Part shown: piece by piece, positions 13,396-20,982 of the stretch
How the letters are laid out: every line of letters starts with the position of its first letter
How positions within the stretch are numbered: position 1 is the stretch's first letter
Assembly (NCBI GenBank): GCA_030642005.1
Contig: DAOWOP010000024.1
Coordinates: 1-23,081 of the forward strand
Direction of reading: 5' to 3'
DNA: 23,081 nucleotides
Origin: Planctomycetales bacterium
GTDB taxonomy: Bacteria > Planctomycetota > Phycisphaerae > SM23-33
Program-made: the position numbers and the translations under genes
Notes under the pieces: model-generated
The model's input: the letters and a program-made list of their open reading frames with translations, nothing else
Databases searched by the model: none
Told to the model about the DNA's origin: nothing

Positions 13396-14523
13396 CTAAC
13401 CCCTCGCCGAGCGCGCAGTAAAAACCCCACCTGGTTTCTGATCGACCATTCCTTTAATCGCCAGCATTGTCATCGCCGCGGTCGCCTCTGCCGAGGCAAG
13501 CCCCGAGCGGCGGATCAGTTCATCCAGCGACAGTTCGGCGGCCAGGAGGTGCTCCATCAGGGCTGACTCCGTCTTGGTCAACTCAACCTGCCGGGCGACC
13601 GGCTCGGCGGCGCCTTCGCCGGTGAGTACCTCGCCGACACGATCAAGCCCGTCCAGAATATCCTCGATGTTCTGCACCAGTCCGGCCGATCCTGCGGCGA
13701 TGAGGCTGTTGGTCCCCGCACTGAACGGCGAATCGACCCGCCCCGGAACGGCGAAGACCTCCCTGGACTGTTCGAGCGACAGACGGGCGGTGATTAGCGA
13801 GCCGCTGCGACGAGCGGCCTCGACTATAAGAACGCCCAGCGACAGGCCCGAAATGATGCGGTTGCGCCTGGGAAAGTTAGCGCCCTTGATGCCGATTCGC
13901 ATGGGCAGTTCGCTGATAACGGCGCCTCGCTTCTCGGCGATAATCTGAGCGAATAGTTTTTCGTTTTCTCGCGGATATGTATTGCACAGCCCGCAGCCCA
14001 TCACGGCGATGGTCCTTCCTCCGGCGGCCAAGGCCCCGCGATGAGCGGCGGTGTCTATGCCACGAGCGCCGCCGGAGATAACGGTGAATCCCGCCCTGCC
14101 AAGCAGCCCGCCGAACCGGTCCGCCTGCTCCAGGCCGTAATGCGTGCAGCGGCGCGAGCCGACCACACCCAGGGCCACTGCATCGGCCTCGACAATTTCA
14201 CCGCGAACGTAAAGCACCGGCGGGGGATCGTAAATCTTCTTCAAAGCCGCGGGATATGATGAATCTTCGAGACAAAGCACAGCCGCGCCGTGCTTCTCGA
14301 TCAGGGCAATTTCTTCATCAACAGCCGATTCATCGACGGCGGCGATAGCGGCGGCGGTTTTTTCCCCGACGCCCTCAACCTGCCTCAACTGCCCCGCCGA
14401 GGCCTTCGCAACAGCCTCAATATCGCCGAAATGCTCCACCAGCCGGCCGATAGTAACCGCGCCGACCCCGTCGGCCAGATGAAGCCGCAAATACATCCGC
14501 CCATGTTTGTCGGATTGGTCCAT
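13396..14523 (-). CDS. dprA: DNA-processing protein DprA
   Basis: DprA (DNA protecting protein, Smf) binds incoming single-stranded DNA during transformation and loads RecA. The 375-residue product has an N-terminal helix-hairpin-helix region (about 9-50, ADGVGAVTIGRLVEHFG and VEGVGEKTAAAI). The DprA Rossmann fold follows (GVVGSRRCTHYG, VISGGARGIDTAAHRGAL, ANFPRRNRIISGLS, and SGSLITARLSLEQSREVFAVPG, then GTNSLIAAG). A C-terminal winged-helix-like domain covers about the last 60 residues. I start at the ATG complementary to 14521-14523; a later Met nine residues on is also possible. The gene begins 13 nt after secDF, with no Shine-Dalgarno sequence visible, and is probably read from the same transcript. 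No comE-type genes are in the window. Confidence 0.95.
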   Translation of the reverse strand: MDQSDKHGRMYLRLHLADGVGAVTIGRLVEHFGDIEAVAKASAGQLRQVEGVGEKTAAAIAAVDESAVDEEIALIEKHGAAVLCLEDSSYPAALKKIYDPPPVLYVRGEIVEADAVALGVVGSRRCTHYGLEQADRFGGLLGRAGFTVISGGARGIDTAAHRGALAAGGRTIAVMGCGLCNTYPRENEKLFAQIIAEKRGAVISELPMRIGIKGANFPRRNRIISGLSLGVLIVEAARRSGSLITARLSLEQSREVFAVPGRVDSPFSAGTNSLIAAGSAGLVQNIEDILDGLDRVGEVLTGEGAAEPVARQVELTKTESALMEHLLAAELSLDELIRRSGLASAEATAAMTMLAIKGMVDQKPGGVFTARSARG

Positions 14524-14536
14524 CGTATGTCGAAAG

Positions 14537-17500
14537 TTATTTCGCCGCGTAGGGTGACTTACTTGCCGCTCTGCCTGCGAGGGCCTTTTTGATGCCCAGC
14601 AGCAGCGGGCTGGCGATGGCGATGGACGAATAGGTTCCGACGATGATTCCCACCAGCAGTGCGTAGGTAAATGCGTGGATACCCGCCCCGCCCCAGATGT
14701 ACATGACCACAACGGCAATGAGTGTGGTCGTGGTCGTCAGCAGTGTCCGGCTGATGGTCTGGTTTATCGAGCGGTTGATAATCGGTTCGTCCACGCTGGC
14801 GAGTTTGCCTCGGTTCTCGCGGATACGGTCGAAGACGACGATGGTGTCGTTGACGGAATACCCGATAATCGTCAGGAAGGCCGCGACGACGGCCATGTCG
14901 ATTTTGAAAGGTTGGACCAGCAGGAACCGCCCGATGACGTTATCGTGGATGAAGGCGGCCAGCGCCACCAGTCCGACGGCGATGACGACGTCGTGGACCA
15001 GGCAGACTACCGCGGCCAGGCCCCATCTAGCCGAGCCGAACCGCAGCCAGAGGTACATGACAATCGCCAGCCAACTCAACACGAATGCGATAATCGCCAG
15101 TTGCGACGCCCTTCCGGCGATGGCGGGGTCGAATTTCGAGACCGCTTCGAGCGATTCGGCGCGGGCCAGCGACTCGGTCATCAGGTTCAGTTCGCCTGCG
15201 GCGAAGCCCTTCCACTCTTCGGGCCTGCCGACGTAATCAGCGTTGGGGTTCAGCACCAGTACAGCCAGTGTCGAAAAGCCCTCGCTGACCGGATCGGCCT
15301 TCAGTCCTACAACGGCGGTGCGGTTAAACTGATAATCGGCGAAATCCGACTGCAACCGCATCGTCTGGATTCGACCGGCCAGGTCGGCCTCGGTCAGGGC
15401 GGGGCTTACATTCTGCACGATGAACATCGCCCCGCCGATGAAATCGATGAATTTCGCCCTCATTTCAGGCGCGACGCTTTCAGCCAGTCCCGCCGATATG
15501 TGCGTAAGGCCCTTATCGGTGCTCTTCAGTTCCACGTTCAGTCCGGGGACCGGGCCGGACTCGCAGAGTTTATATTCCACGCTGGTCCGCACATCCAATG
15601 CGGCGACGAACGCCCCTTCGATCACTTCCCGCAACAGGTCCACGTCGGCAACCGTCGTGGAGACCTGGTACGACCGCTCCGGCAGGGATGTGGCCAGTCC
15701 CTCACGGGTAACTTTACCGTCGCCGTCGGCGTCTATAGCCGCGAAGAAATCCCTCGAGCCTTTCCCGGCCGTCCATTCCGCCATGTCGATATATTTATTA
15801 CCGTCGGTATCGAACTTGTCGAGGTACTCGGTCGCCTTGTCGGGATTCAACAATGTTTCGACCTTGATAGTTTCGAGAAGTTTTTTCAGAATTTTCGCTT
15901 TTTCGGCGTTGTCGGTATCTTCGGCGAGGCGGAGGGCTTCGCCCTTTAAGGCATCTTCGATTTGCCGGCGCTGCGGCATTACGGCTTCACCGTTCGTGTC
16001 CGAGACCATCCGGCCAGGCTTGAAGGTGAACACCGCCTGTGTGCCGCTGCTGAACTCGATGCCCAGGACGTCTTTTCCCTGCGACGCCAGCGAGCCGATG
16101 CCCGCAGCGACCAGCAGGACCGAAACGACCCAGAAAATCTTCCGCTTGCCGAGCCAGTTGATCTTCGGAGTACCGATGAACGCCGCCATACGGACACGAT
16201 TTTTTATCCATCCCCATTCCAGCAGCAACTGGAATATCCAGCGGGTTACCAGCAGGGAGGTGAACAGGCTGAACATCACGCCGAGCCCCAGCGTGATGGC
16301 GAAGCCGACGATCTCTTCCGAGCCGACCCAGCCGAGGATCACGCAAGTCAGCAGCGTGGTGATATTGCCGTCGAAAATGGCCCTTGCGGCACTGGAGTAT
16401 GCGTTACGGAAGGCGATGCGCAGAGATTGCGTCTTCTTCTGTTCTTCGCGCAGTCGCTCGAATATCAGCACGTTTGCATCGACGGCGATACCGATGGTCA
16501 GGATTATTCCGGCGATTCCCGGCAGGGTGAAGACGGCCTCGATGAAACTCATCGCCCCCAGCAGCAGCACGAGGTTCAGCAACAGCGCGAAGTTGGCGAT
16601 GAGGCCGGGAAGCAGATAATAGGCCGCCATGAACACCGCAACACCGATAAGACCCCAGATGGCCGCTTGAAAACCGGCGTCGCGGTTGTCCTTGCCGATC
16701 CCCGGAGCAACGGTCTTTACACTGACGGGGGTTTCGTTGACCTGACCGGCCAGTGCGCCGGCTTCGAGTATGCGGACCAGTTCGCCCACTTCTTTGGTGG
16801 TGAATTCGCCCGTGATAATGCCGTTGGCATAAATCGGCTCATTGATGACCGGCGCCGAATACGCCTCATTGTCCAGCATGATGGCCATGAAGTGGCCCTG
16901 GTGCGCTCCGGTCAACAGTCCCATGAGTTTGGCGCCGCGTGCATCCAGACTGAAGTGCACCGCCGGCCGGCCCATAGTATCACGGCCCGGCCTGGCCGAC
17001 AAAGACCATGCCTTCCTGGCCGAATTGCGCAGCATCGTGTAGCCGTCACGGTTGTACAACAGGATGTATTTTTTGCCGGCGTATTCGCCGACGACCACGT
17101 TCGTCGGAAGGTTCTCGCCCTTGCCGTGGAGGCCAAACCACTGGAAATCATCGATCCGGCTTCGCCCGACCAGAGGCCCGTGCTCGGTCAACTGCTCCAG
17201 GTACGTTTCGTACTGCTGCTCGGTCAGCGCCAGCGTTTTTTCGTCGGTCATTCCCGGCAGCGGGAGCGTCGGCGCGATGCGAAACTCCAGTACACCGGCC
17301 TTGGCGACCATCCGCCTCAGGTCGGCCGGATCGTCCAGACCGGTACGCTTCTCCGTCCAGTCCGTATAACCCGACACCACCATATCAATCTCCGCCCGCC
17401 GGGCCGGATAACGCCCGCGAAACTGCTCCAACTGCTCGGCGTACTTGTCGCGACGCTCCTTCAGTTCATCCCTCGGAAGGACCTTTGCCTCGCGATCCGA

Positions 17501-18157
17501 CACATACAATCGCAGCACCTGTCCGAGGTATTCGGTATTGACGTTGAACTTCAGCAGGTCGCCGAACGCTGTGTTGTGTTCGCTCCTGGCGTCATCGAGG
17601 TCGGCGCGGGCTTTTTTGATGGTCTCGGCGGTGGCGCGTCCGCTGCGTTTGAGTTTTTCAAGCGCTCCGCCGGCGCGGACTTCGGCGTCGTGTGTCCGGG
17701 CCACTTTCTGCAAGGCGGCAATTCTTTCGGCATCGCCGCCGGCAATTCGCTCAATGGCGTCGGCGCGGGCCTGAGCGCCAAGCGAAACGACCTGCCTGAT
17801 CTCGCTGCGCCGAATGTTGTCTTCCTGTAATTCCCTCAGGGTCTCCAGATAGATTTGCTTTGCCCGGCGCGATTCATCCGTACCCAGCGGCATACGGACC
17901 TGGAATCGAGTAGGGCCGACCTTGCGCCACTCCAGGCTGCGCGTGCCGTTCGGATCAATCCGCTTTTTCAGCCGGGCGATTACCCTCTCGACCAGGCCGG
18001 GGGTTTTCCCGCCTGTGGCGAGTATCTCGAAGGTCAGTATGTGCCCGCCCTTCAGGTCGATGCCCAGGCGCAATTCCTTCGCCCAGATCGAATAGAGGCT
18101 CAGCGCTACCAGCAAAGCAACGAAAGCGAATTTCAAACCGAGATTCTTCGATTGCAT
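14537..18157 (-). CDS. secDF: Fused protein translocase subunit SecDF, enlarged, with EF-hand-like insert
   Basis: SecDF uses the proton gradient to complete export through SecYEG. The protein is 1206 residues, against about 740 for B. subtilis SecDF. SecD half: first helix 9-24, GIDLKGGHIL (32-41), then a long charged helical insert at about 100-260 (much of it coiled-coil-like). The conserved LDNEAYSAPVI (428-438) and the membrane block from about 497 follow, with D560 in IAVDANVLIFERLREE, the proton-pathway Asp. SecF half: starts at about 657 with INWLGKRKIFWVV; its periplasmic part carries the EF-hand-like loops DTDGNKYIDMAE (783-794) and DADGDGKVTREG (809-820). It then continues to SVNDTIVVFDRIREN and the C-terminal helices. 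A GAGG Shine-Dalgarno sequence lies 5 nt upstream of the ATG. The gene follows yajC and precedes dprA. Confidence 0.95.
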   Translation of the reverse strand: MQSKNLGLKFAFVALLVALSLYSIWAKELRLGIDLKGGHILTFEILATGGKTPGLVERVIARLKKRIDPNGTRSLEWRKVGPTRFQVRMPLGTDESRRAKQIYLETLRELQEDNIRRSEIRQVVSLGAQARADAIERIAGGDAERIAALQKVARTHDAEVRAGGALEKLKRSGRATAETIKKARADLDDARSEHNTAFGDLLKFNVNTEYLGQVLRLYVSDREAKVLPRDELKERRDKYAEQLEQFRGRYPARRAEIDMVVSGYTDWTEKRTGLDDPADLRRMVAKAGVLEFRIAPTLPLPGMTDEKTLALTEQQYETYLEQLTEHGPLVGRSRIDDFQWFGLHGKGENLPTNVVVGEYAGKKYILLYNRDGYTMLRNSARKAWSLSARPGRDTMGRPAVHFSLDARGAKLMGLLTGAHQGHFMAIMLDNEAYSAPVINEPIYANGIITGEFTTKEVGELVRILEAGALAGQVNETPVSVKTVAPGIGKDNRDAGFQAAIWGLIGVAVFMAAYYLLPGLIANFALLLNLVLLLGAMSFIEAVFTLPGIAGIILTIGIAVDANVLIFERLREEQKKTQSLRIAFRNAYSSAARAIFDGNITTLLTCVILGWVGSEEIVGFAITLGLGVMFSLFTSLLVTRWIFQLLLEWGWIKNRVRMAAFIGTPKINWLGKRKIFWVVSVLLVAAGIGSLASQGKDVLGIEFSSGTQAVFTFKPGRMVSDTNGEAVMPQRRQIEDALKGEALRLAEDTDNAEKAKILKKLLETIKVETLLNPDKATEYLDKFDTDGNKYIDMAEWTAGKGSRDFFAAIDADGDGKVTREGLATSLPERSYQVSTTVADVDLLREVIEGAFVAALDVRTSVEYKLCESGPVPGLNVELKSTDKGLTHISAGLAESVAPEMRAKFIDFIGGAMFIVQNVSPALTEADLAGRIQTMRLQSDFADYQFNRTAVVGLKADPVSEGFSTLAVLVLNPNADYVGRPEEWKGFAAGELNLMTESLARAESLEAVSKFDPAIAGRASQLAIIAFVLSWLAIVMYLWLRFGSARWGLAAVVCLVHDVVIAVGLVALAAFIHDNVIGRFLLVQPFKIDMAVVAAFLTIIGYSVNDTIVVFDRIRENRGKLASVDEPIINRSINQTISRTLLTTTTTLIAVVVMYIWGGAGIHAFTYALLVGIIVGTYSSIAIASPLLLGIKKALAGRAASKSPYAAK

Positions 18158-18166
18158 AATAACCTC

Positions 18167-18215
18167 AATACAGGAACCATGAATCGGGGATCAGGGACTA
18201 TGGAGTCCCTGTATT
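18167..18215 (-). promoter_or_regulatory. Mutually exclusive hairpins between yajC and secDF
   Basis: On the transcript a perfect 8-bp stem CAGGGACT-CCAT-AGTCCCTG (18192-18211) competes with an outer stem AATACAGG/CCTGTATT (18208-18215 with 18167-18174). The two share four bases, so only one can form. The outer stem ends directly before the GAGG ribosome-binding site of secDF. This could gate secDF translation. Confidence 0.4.
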
Positions 18216-18727
18216 CAGGATTTCCCGGACCCTTCGTCGCTGTCTTTCACGGCGCCGACATTGCGAATCGCCGAGCGGAGGAACTTCATCCGCACGTTGG
18301 ACGACTCATCAACCTTGACGACAACTTCCCTGTCCTTGACCTCGACGACCGTTCCGACTATCCCGCCGATGGAAGTTACCTTATCGCCTTTTTTCAGGGC
18401 CGACAGCATCTCCTTGTGACGATGCTGTTCCTTTCTGCGCCCTCTGCCCATCCACCACCACAGAAGGGCCATAACGGCTACCATCACGATGATGAATGTC
18501 GGGTCGCCGCCGAACAAGCCCTTTCCACCACCGCCGTCCTGGGTTGTCGCCCCGCCGTTCTGGGCGGGCTTTTCGGCAGCCTTGATGACGGGAGAATCGC
18601 CCGCAGGCTCTTGTGCATCATCGACAGCGGTCTCTTCAGCCGGTTTGGTTGTCTGCGCCTGGACCAACTGCCCCGCCGAGAACATCACCACCGCCGCCAA
18701 CACCACAGATACATGCCAAATACGCAT
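18215..18727 (-). CDS. yajC: Sec translocase accessory protein YajC, extended form
   Basis: YajC associates with SecDF at the SecYEG channel. The 170-residue product has the family core at about 108-155 (LKKGDKVTSIGGIVGTVVEV, VVKVDESSNVRMKFLRSAI), preceded by a transmembrane helix at about 76-94 (PTFIIVMVAVMALLWWWMG). Typical YajC is about 110 residues with that helix at the start. Here about 75 extra residues precede it: a signal-peptide-like segment (5-25, ending QAQ) and an Ala/Glu/Gly-rich linker. The start is supported by AAAGGAA 9 nt upstream of the ATG. Gene order tgt-yajC-secDF is the classical one. The stop codon opens the hairpin pair before secDF. Confidence 0.92.
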   Translation of the reverse strand: MRIWHVSVVLAAVVMFSAGQLVQAQTTKPAEETAVDDAQEPAGDSPVIKAAEKPAQNGGATTQDGGGGKGLFGGDPTFIIVMVAVMALLWWWMGRGRRKEQHRHKEMLSALKKGDKVTSIGGIVGTVVEVKDREVVVKVDESSNVRMKFLRSAIRNVGAVKDSDEGSGKS

Positions 18728-18842
18728 AAGTACATTCCTTTCAATATTGCCCCTGTTTCAGACCATAAAAAAAGCAGGTTGCGTATTCTGATGGACTTAC
18801 CGCCGGTAGTCAACATAAAACGCGGCGCACCGTCGGCGTTCT

Positions 18843-19976
18843 CTACTGCGGATACATCCGCCTCATCCACCGGCGCGACCGGGACTCAAACTCGCCCTCG
18901 GTAATCGCCCGTCGTATCTCCGAGGTCAACTGCGAGAAGAACGTCAGGTTGTGGACCGTTACCAGCGTAGCGGCCAGCATTTCGCCGGCCTGAAAATAAT
19001 GCCGAAGGGCGGCCCGCGAGAAGTTCCGGCAAGCGTAGCAGGTGCAGTTCTCATCCAGCGGGCGTCTGTCGCCGGCGTTGGCGGCGTTGCGGAGTTTGAC
19101 GCGCCCGCTCCACGTAAAGGCCTGGGCGTTCCGCCCGTTCCGCGTCGGTAGTACGCAGTCGAACATGTCTATCCCGCACGCCACCGCCGCGATGATGTCC
19201 CTCGGCTCGCCGACGCCCATCAGGTAACGGGGCTTCTCGCGCGGAAACTGCCCGTCAATGTGCTCAAGAACGGACTTCATCTTCTCGTGGCCCTCGCCAA
19301 CGCTCAAGCCGCCGACGGCATAGCCCGGCAGGTCCAACTCGACAAGCGCCTCGGCACTGCGGCGACGCAGGTCCGTGAAGATTCCGCCCTGCTGAATCCC
19401 GAAAAGCGCCTGCCGGGGAGCCTGGCCCGACTGCTCCTGTGCCGCTTTGCAACGACCGGCCCATTCGGCGCTTCGCCTGACGGCTTCGGCGACTTGCTGC
19501 TTCGGCGCGTCGGCAGGAGGACATTCATCCAACTGCATTACGATGTCGGCACCCAGTTTGGCCTGAACGTCCATACAGGTTTCCGGCGTAAGTTCCACCG
19601 TGTCGCCGTTGATGTGGGATTGGAAGACGACACCCTCGTCGGAGACCTTCCGCAGTGCCGGCAGGCTGAAGACCTGGTATCCGCCGCTGTCGGTCAGGAT
19701 TGGTGAGTCCCACGCCATTAATTTGTGCAGGCCGCCCATCTCGGCGACGGCTTCAGCGCCGGGCCGGAGCATGAGGTGATATGCGTTGGCAAGGACCACC
19801 TGCACGCCGGCGGAGCGGAGTTGATCGGGCGTTACGCCCTTGACAGCCCCGTATGTCCCGCAAGGCATGAAGACCGGCGTGGCAACCTCCCCGTGGCCGG
19901 TGCGAAGAACGCCCGTCCGCGCCTCACCGTCGGTCTTGTCTATGTGAAAGGCGAATATCGAATCCGTTAGCGGCAT
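18843..19976 (-). CDS. tgt: tRNA-guanine transglycosylase (queuine tRNA-ribosyltransferase)
   Basis: Exchanges guanine-34 of tRNAs with GUN anticodons for preQ1, leading to queuosine. The 377-residue TIM-barrel protein carries the expected residues: D96 in ILTDSGGYQVFSL, GIQQGG (193-198), GGLSVGEGH and YLMGVGEPRD. The nucleophile is D273 in DMFDCVLPTRNGRNAQAFTW. The zinc site is C311, C313, C316 (CTCYACRNFSRA) and H342. The length matches the family. The start (ATG complementary to 19974-19976) has no Shine-Dalgarno sequence; a TATTCT lies 7 nt upstream. First gene of the tgt-yajC-secDF-dprA series. A large palindromic repeat lies upstream. Confidence 0.96.
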   Translation of the reverse strand: MPLTDSIFAFHIDKTDGEARTGVLRTGHGEVATPVFMPCGTYGAVKGVTPDQLRSAGVQVVLANAYHLMLRPGAEAVAEMGGLHKLMAWDSPILTDSGGYQVFSLPALRKVSDEGVVFQSHINGDTVELTPETCMDVQAKLGADIVMQLDECPPADAPKQQVAEAVRRSAEWAGRCKAAQEQSGQAPRQALFGIQQGGIFTDLRRRSAEALVELDLPGYAVGGLSVGEGHEKMKSVLEHIDGQFPREKPRYLMGVGEPRDIIAAVACGIDMFDCVLPTRNGRNAQAFTWSGRVKLRNAANAGDRRPLDENCTCYACRNFSRAALRHYFQAGEMLAATLVTVHNLTFFSQLTSEIRRAITEGEFESRSRRWMRRMYPQ

Positions 19977-20031
19977 AAATAATAGAATAACAAGGAATGA
20001 ACCCCGCGGCCAATCAGCGTTGCCGGGCTTC

Positions 20032-20191
20032 TAGAGCATTTTTCGTAATGGTTGTCGTATCAGGGCGTAGCGAGATGTCCTGGGACAAGGACGGCGAAGC
20101 AGGCAACCCGCATGGGTTGTCGATGCAGCCGGACGACGTACCAGGACATCGCAGTAGCAAGGATGCGACAAGAATTACGAAAAACGCTCTA
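20032..20191. repeat. 160-bp concentric nested palindrome
   Basis: Three inverted pairs share one centre near 20112: outer 30-bp arms (20032-20061 and 20162-20191) matching at 26 of 30 positions; inner 10-bp arms GATGTCCTGG (20074-20083) and CCAGGACATC (20141-20150), perfect; and a central hairpin CAACCC-GCAT-GGGTTG (20104-20119). Both ends read TAGAGC inwards. The right end supplies the stop codon of the HigA-type antitoxin. It lies between higA and tgt. It could be a MITE-like or REP/BIME-type element, a terminator for higBA, or both. Confidence 0.7.
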
Positions 20192-20530
20192 AGCGGAACG
20201 TTGCTTCTTGATGCCCAGCATCTGCCCGACAAGATCGGGTTTCTGGTCGATAAGCCGCAAAAAACGGAGCGCACAACCGGACGGCTTAGACCGACCTTGT
20301 TCCCATGCGTGAATTGTTTGAGGAGCAGCGTTTATCATCCGGGCGAATACGCCCTGGCTCATATGTAATTTCTTCTTTCGCAAAGCGATGATTTGCTTCG
20401 GCGTCATCGGTCGGGGCGGATCGGGCAGCCGCACCGTGCGAGTCTTCAGAGTGATCTGTCCCCGCGAGTAAGCAATCGCCTGCTCCAGCCCGGATTTGAG
20501 ATTTTCAAAAGTCGCTTTCTTTGACATCAT
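20189..20530 (-). CDS. HigA-type XRE antitoxin
   Basis: A 113-residue XRE helix-turn-helix protein. The N-terminal part (MMSKKATFENLKSGLEQAIAY...) is a linker seen in the HigA2/NadS-like group. The HTH lies at about 43-75 (MTPKQIIALRKKKLHMSQGVFARMINAAPQTIHAWEQG), followed by RSKPSGCALRFLRLID. In these pairs the toxin gene comes first and the HTH protein both neutralises it and represses the operon. The first ATG overlaps the toxin stop as TAATG, and GGGAG lies just upstream; a second ATG follows immediately. Its TAG stop is formed at the border of the nested palindrome, so the last residues may have been changed by that element. Confidence 0.87.
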   Translation of the reverse strand: MMSKKATFENLKSGLEQAIAYSRGQITLKTRTVRLPDPPRPMTPKQIIALRKKKLHMSQGVFARMINAAPQTIHAWEQGRSKPSGCALRFLRLIDQKPDLVGQMLGIKKQRSA

Positions 20531-20862
20531 TAACTCCCGTGCGTCTTGTCCAATTGTCGTTTGAGACGCCTGATGATTTTCAGTTCTTCCCGGTCGAAAT
20601 CAACCCGCTCGCCCTTGCCCAAAGCCGAAAGAAGGTACGTTACACCGAACCTGGGATAATCGGCGAACAGAACACGAACGCCGCCTCGCTTGCCGCGACC
20701 TGCGGCGCCACAGCGTATCTTCTTTACTCCGCCGGTACCCGGTACCGTCGCTCCATAACCCTGCATTATCTGCTTTTCCATCTCGCGGGTTTGCTCATCC
20801 GAAACGCTATTGGCCTTGAACGCTTCCCTGACCTGACTGCTCTCAATAAATTCGCGTTTCAT
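20530..20862 (-). CDS. HigB/RelE-type toxin
   Basis: A 110-residue RelE/ParE-superfamily toxin, expected to be a ribosome-dependent mRNA endonuclease. The order of elements is typical: helix MKREFIESSQVREAF, then ATVPGTGGVKKIRCGAAGRGKRGGVRVLFADY, then TYLLSALGKGERVDFDREELKIIRRL. The GTGG-(L/V)-(R/K)-K..-GRGK-(R/S)-GG-x-R-V core is the family mark of the HigB2-type group. An in-frame TTG two codons upstream is also possible, but the ATG complementary to 20860-20862 has AGGA 8 nt upstream. It is the first gene of the operon and its stop overlaps the antitoxin start. Confidence 0.88.
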   Translation of the reverse strand: MKREFIESSQVREAFKANSVSDEQTREMEKQIMQGYGATVPGTGGVKKIRCGAAGRGKRGGVRVLFADYPRFGVTYLLSALGKGERVDFDREELKIIRRLKRQLDKTHGS

Positions 20863-20880
20863 TGACAATTTCCTGCTGTA

Positions 20881-20918
20881 CTAACCATTAGTATATCATA
20901 AATCAGGAGGCAAACAAG
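20881..20918 (-). promoter_or_regulatory. higBA promoter with overlapping palindrome
   Basis: On the minus strand TTGTTT (complement of 20913-20918), 16 nt, TATACT (complement of 20891-20896). The palindrome ACTAA-CCA-TTAGT (20881-20893) overlaps the -10 and the region just after it, a good position for HigA repression. Confidence 0.5.
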
Positions 20919-20941
20919 AAAATTTATAAAAATATTCAGCG

Positions 20942-20960
20942 AAACGCCACGGCCGTTTCA
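20942..20960 (-). terminator. Candidate terminator of the COG4091-type gene
   Basis: GAAACG (20942-20947) and CGTTTC (20955-20960) form a 6-bp stem. On the minus strand it is followed by a T-rich stretch (ATATTTTTAT), 22 nt past the stop codon. It is a weak but plausible intrinsic terminator. Confidence 0.4.
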
Positions 20961-20982
20961 AGAAAACGGGGTTTAATGTTGC

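Noticed and set aside
14524..14718. N-terminal extension of DprA by 65 residues
   Set aside because: The extension is the secDF C-terminal coding region read in another frame; the DprA helix-hairpin-helix region begins right after the ATG at 14521-14523.
14675..15949. Long plus-strand open frame (over 400 codons) opposite secDF
   Set aside because: It is antisense to a well-supported SecDF and its translation is Gln/Arg/Asp-rich with no recognisable fold; GC-rich codon bias opens such frames.
15962..17830. Very long plus-strand open frame (over 600 codons) opposite secDF
   Set aside because: Same cause: a shadow of biased codons in secDF, low-complexity composition, no domain and no convincing ribosome-binding site.
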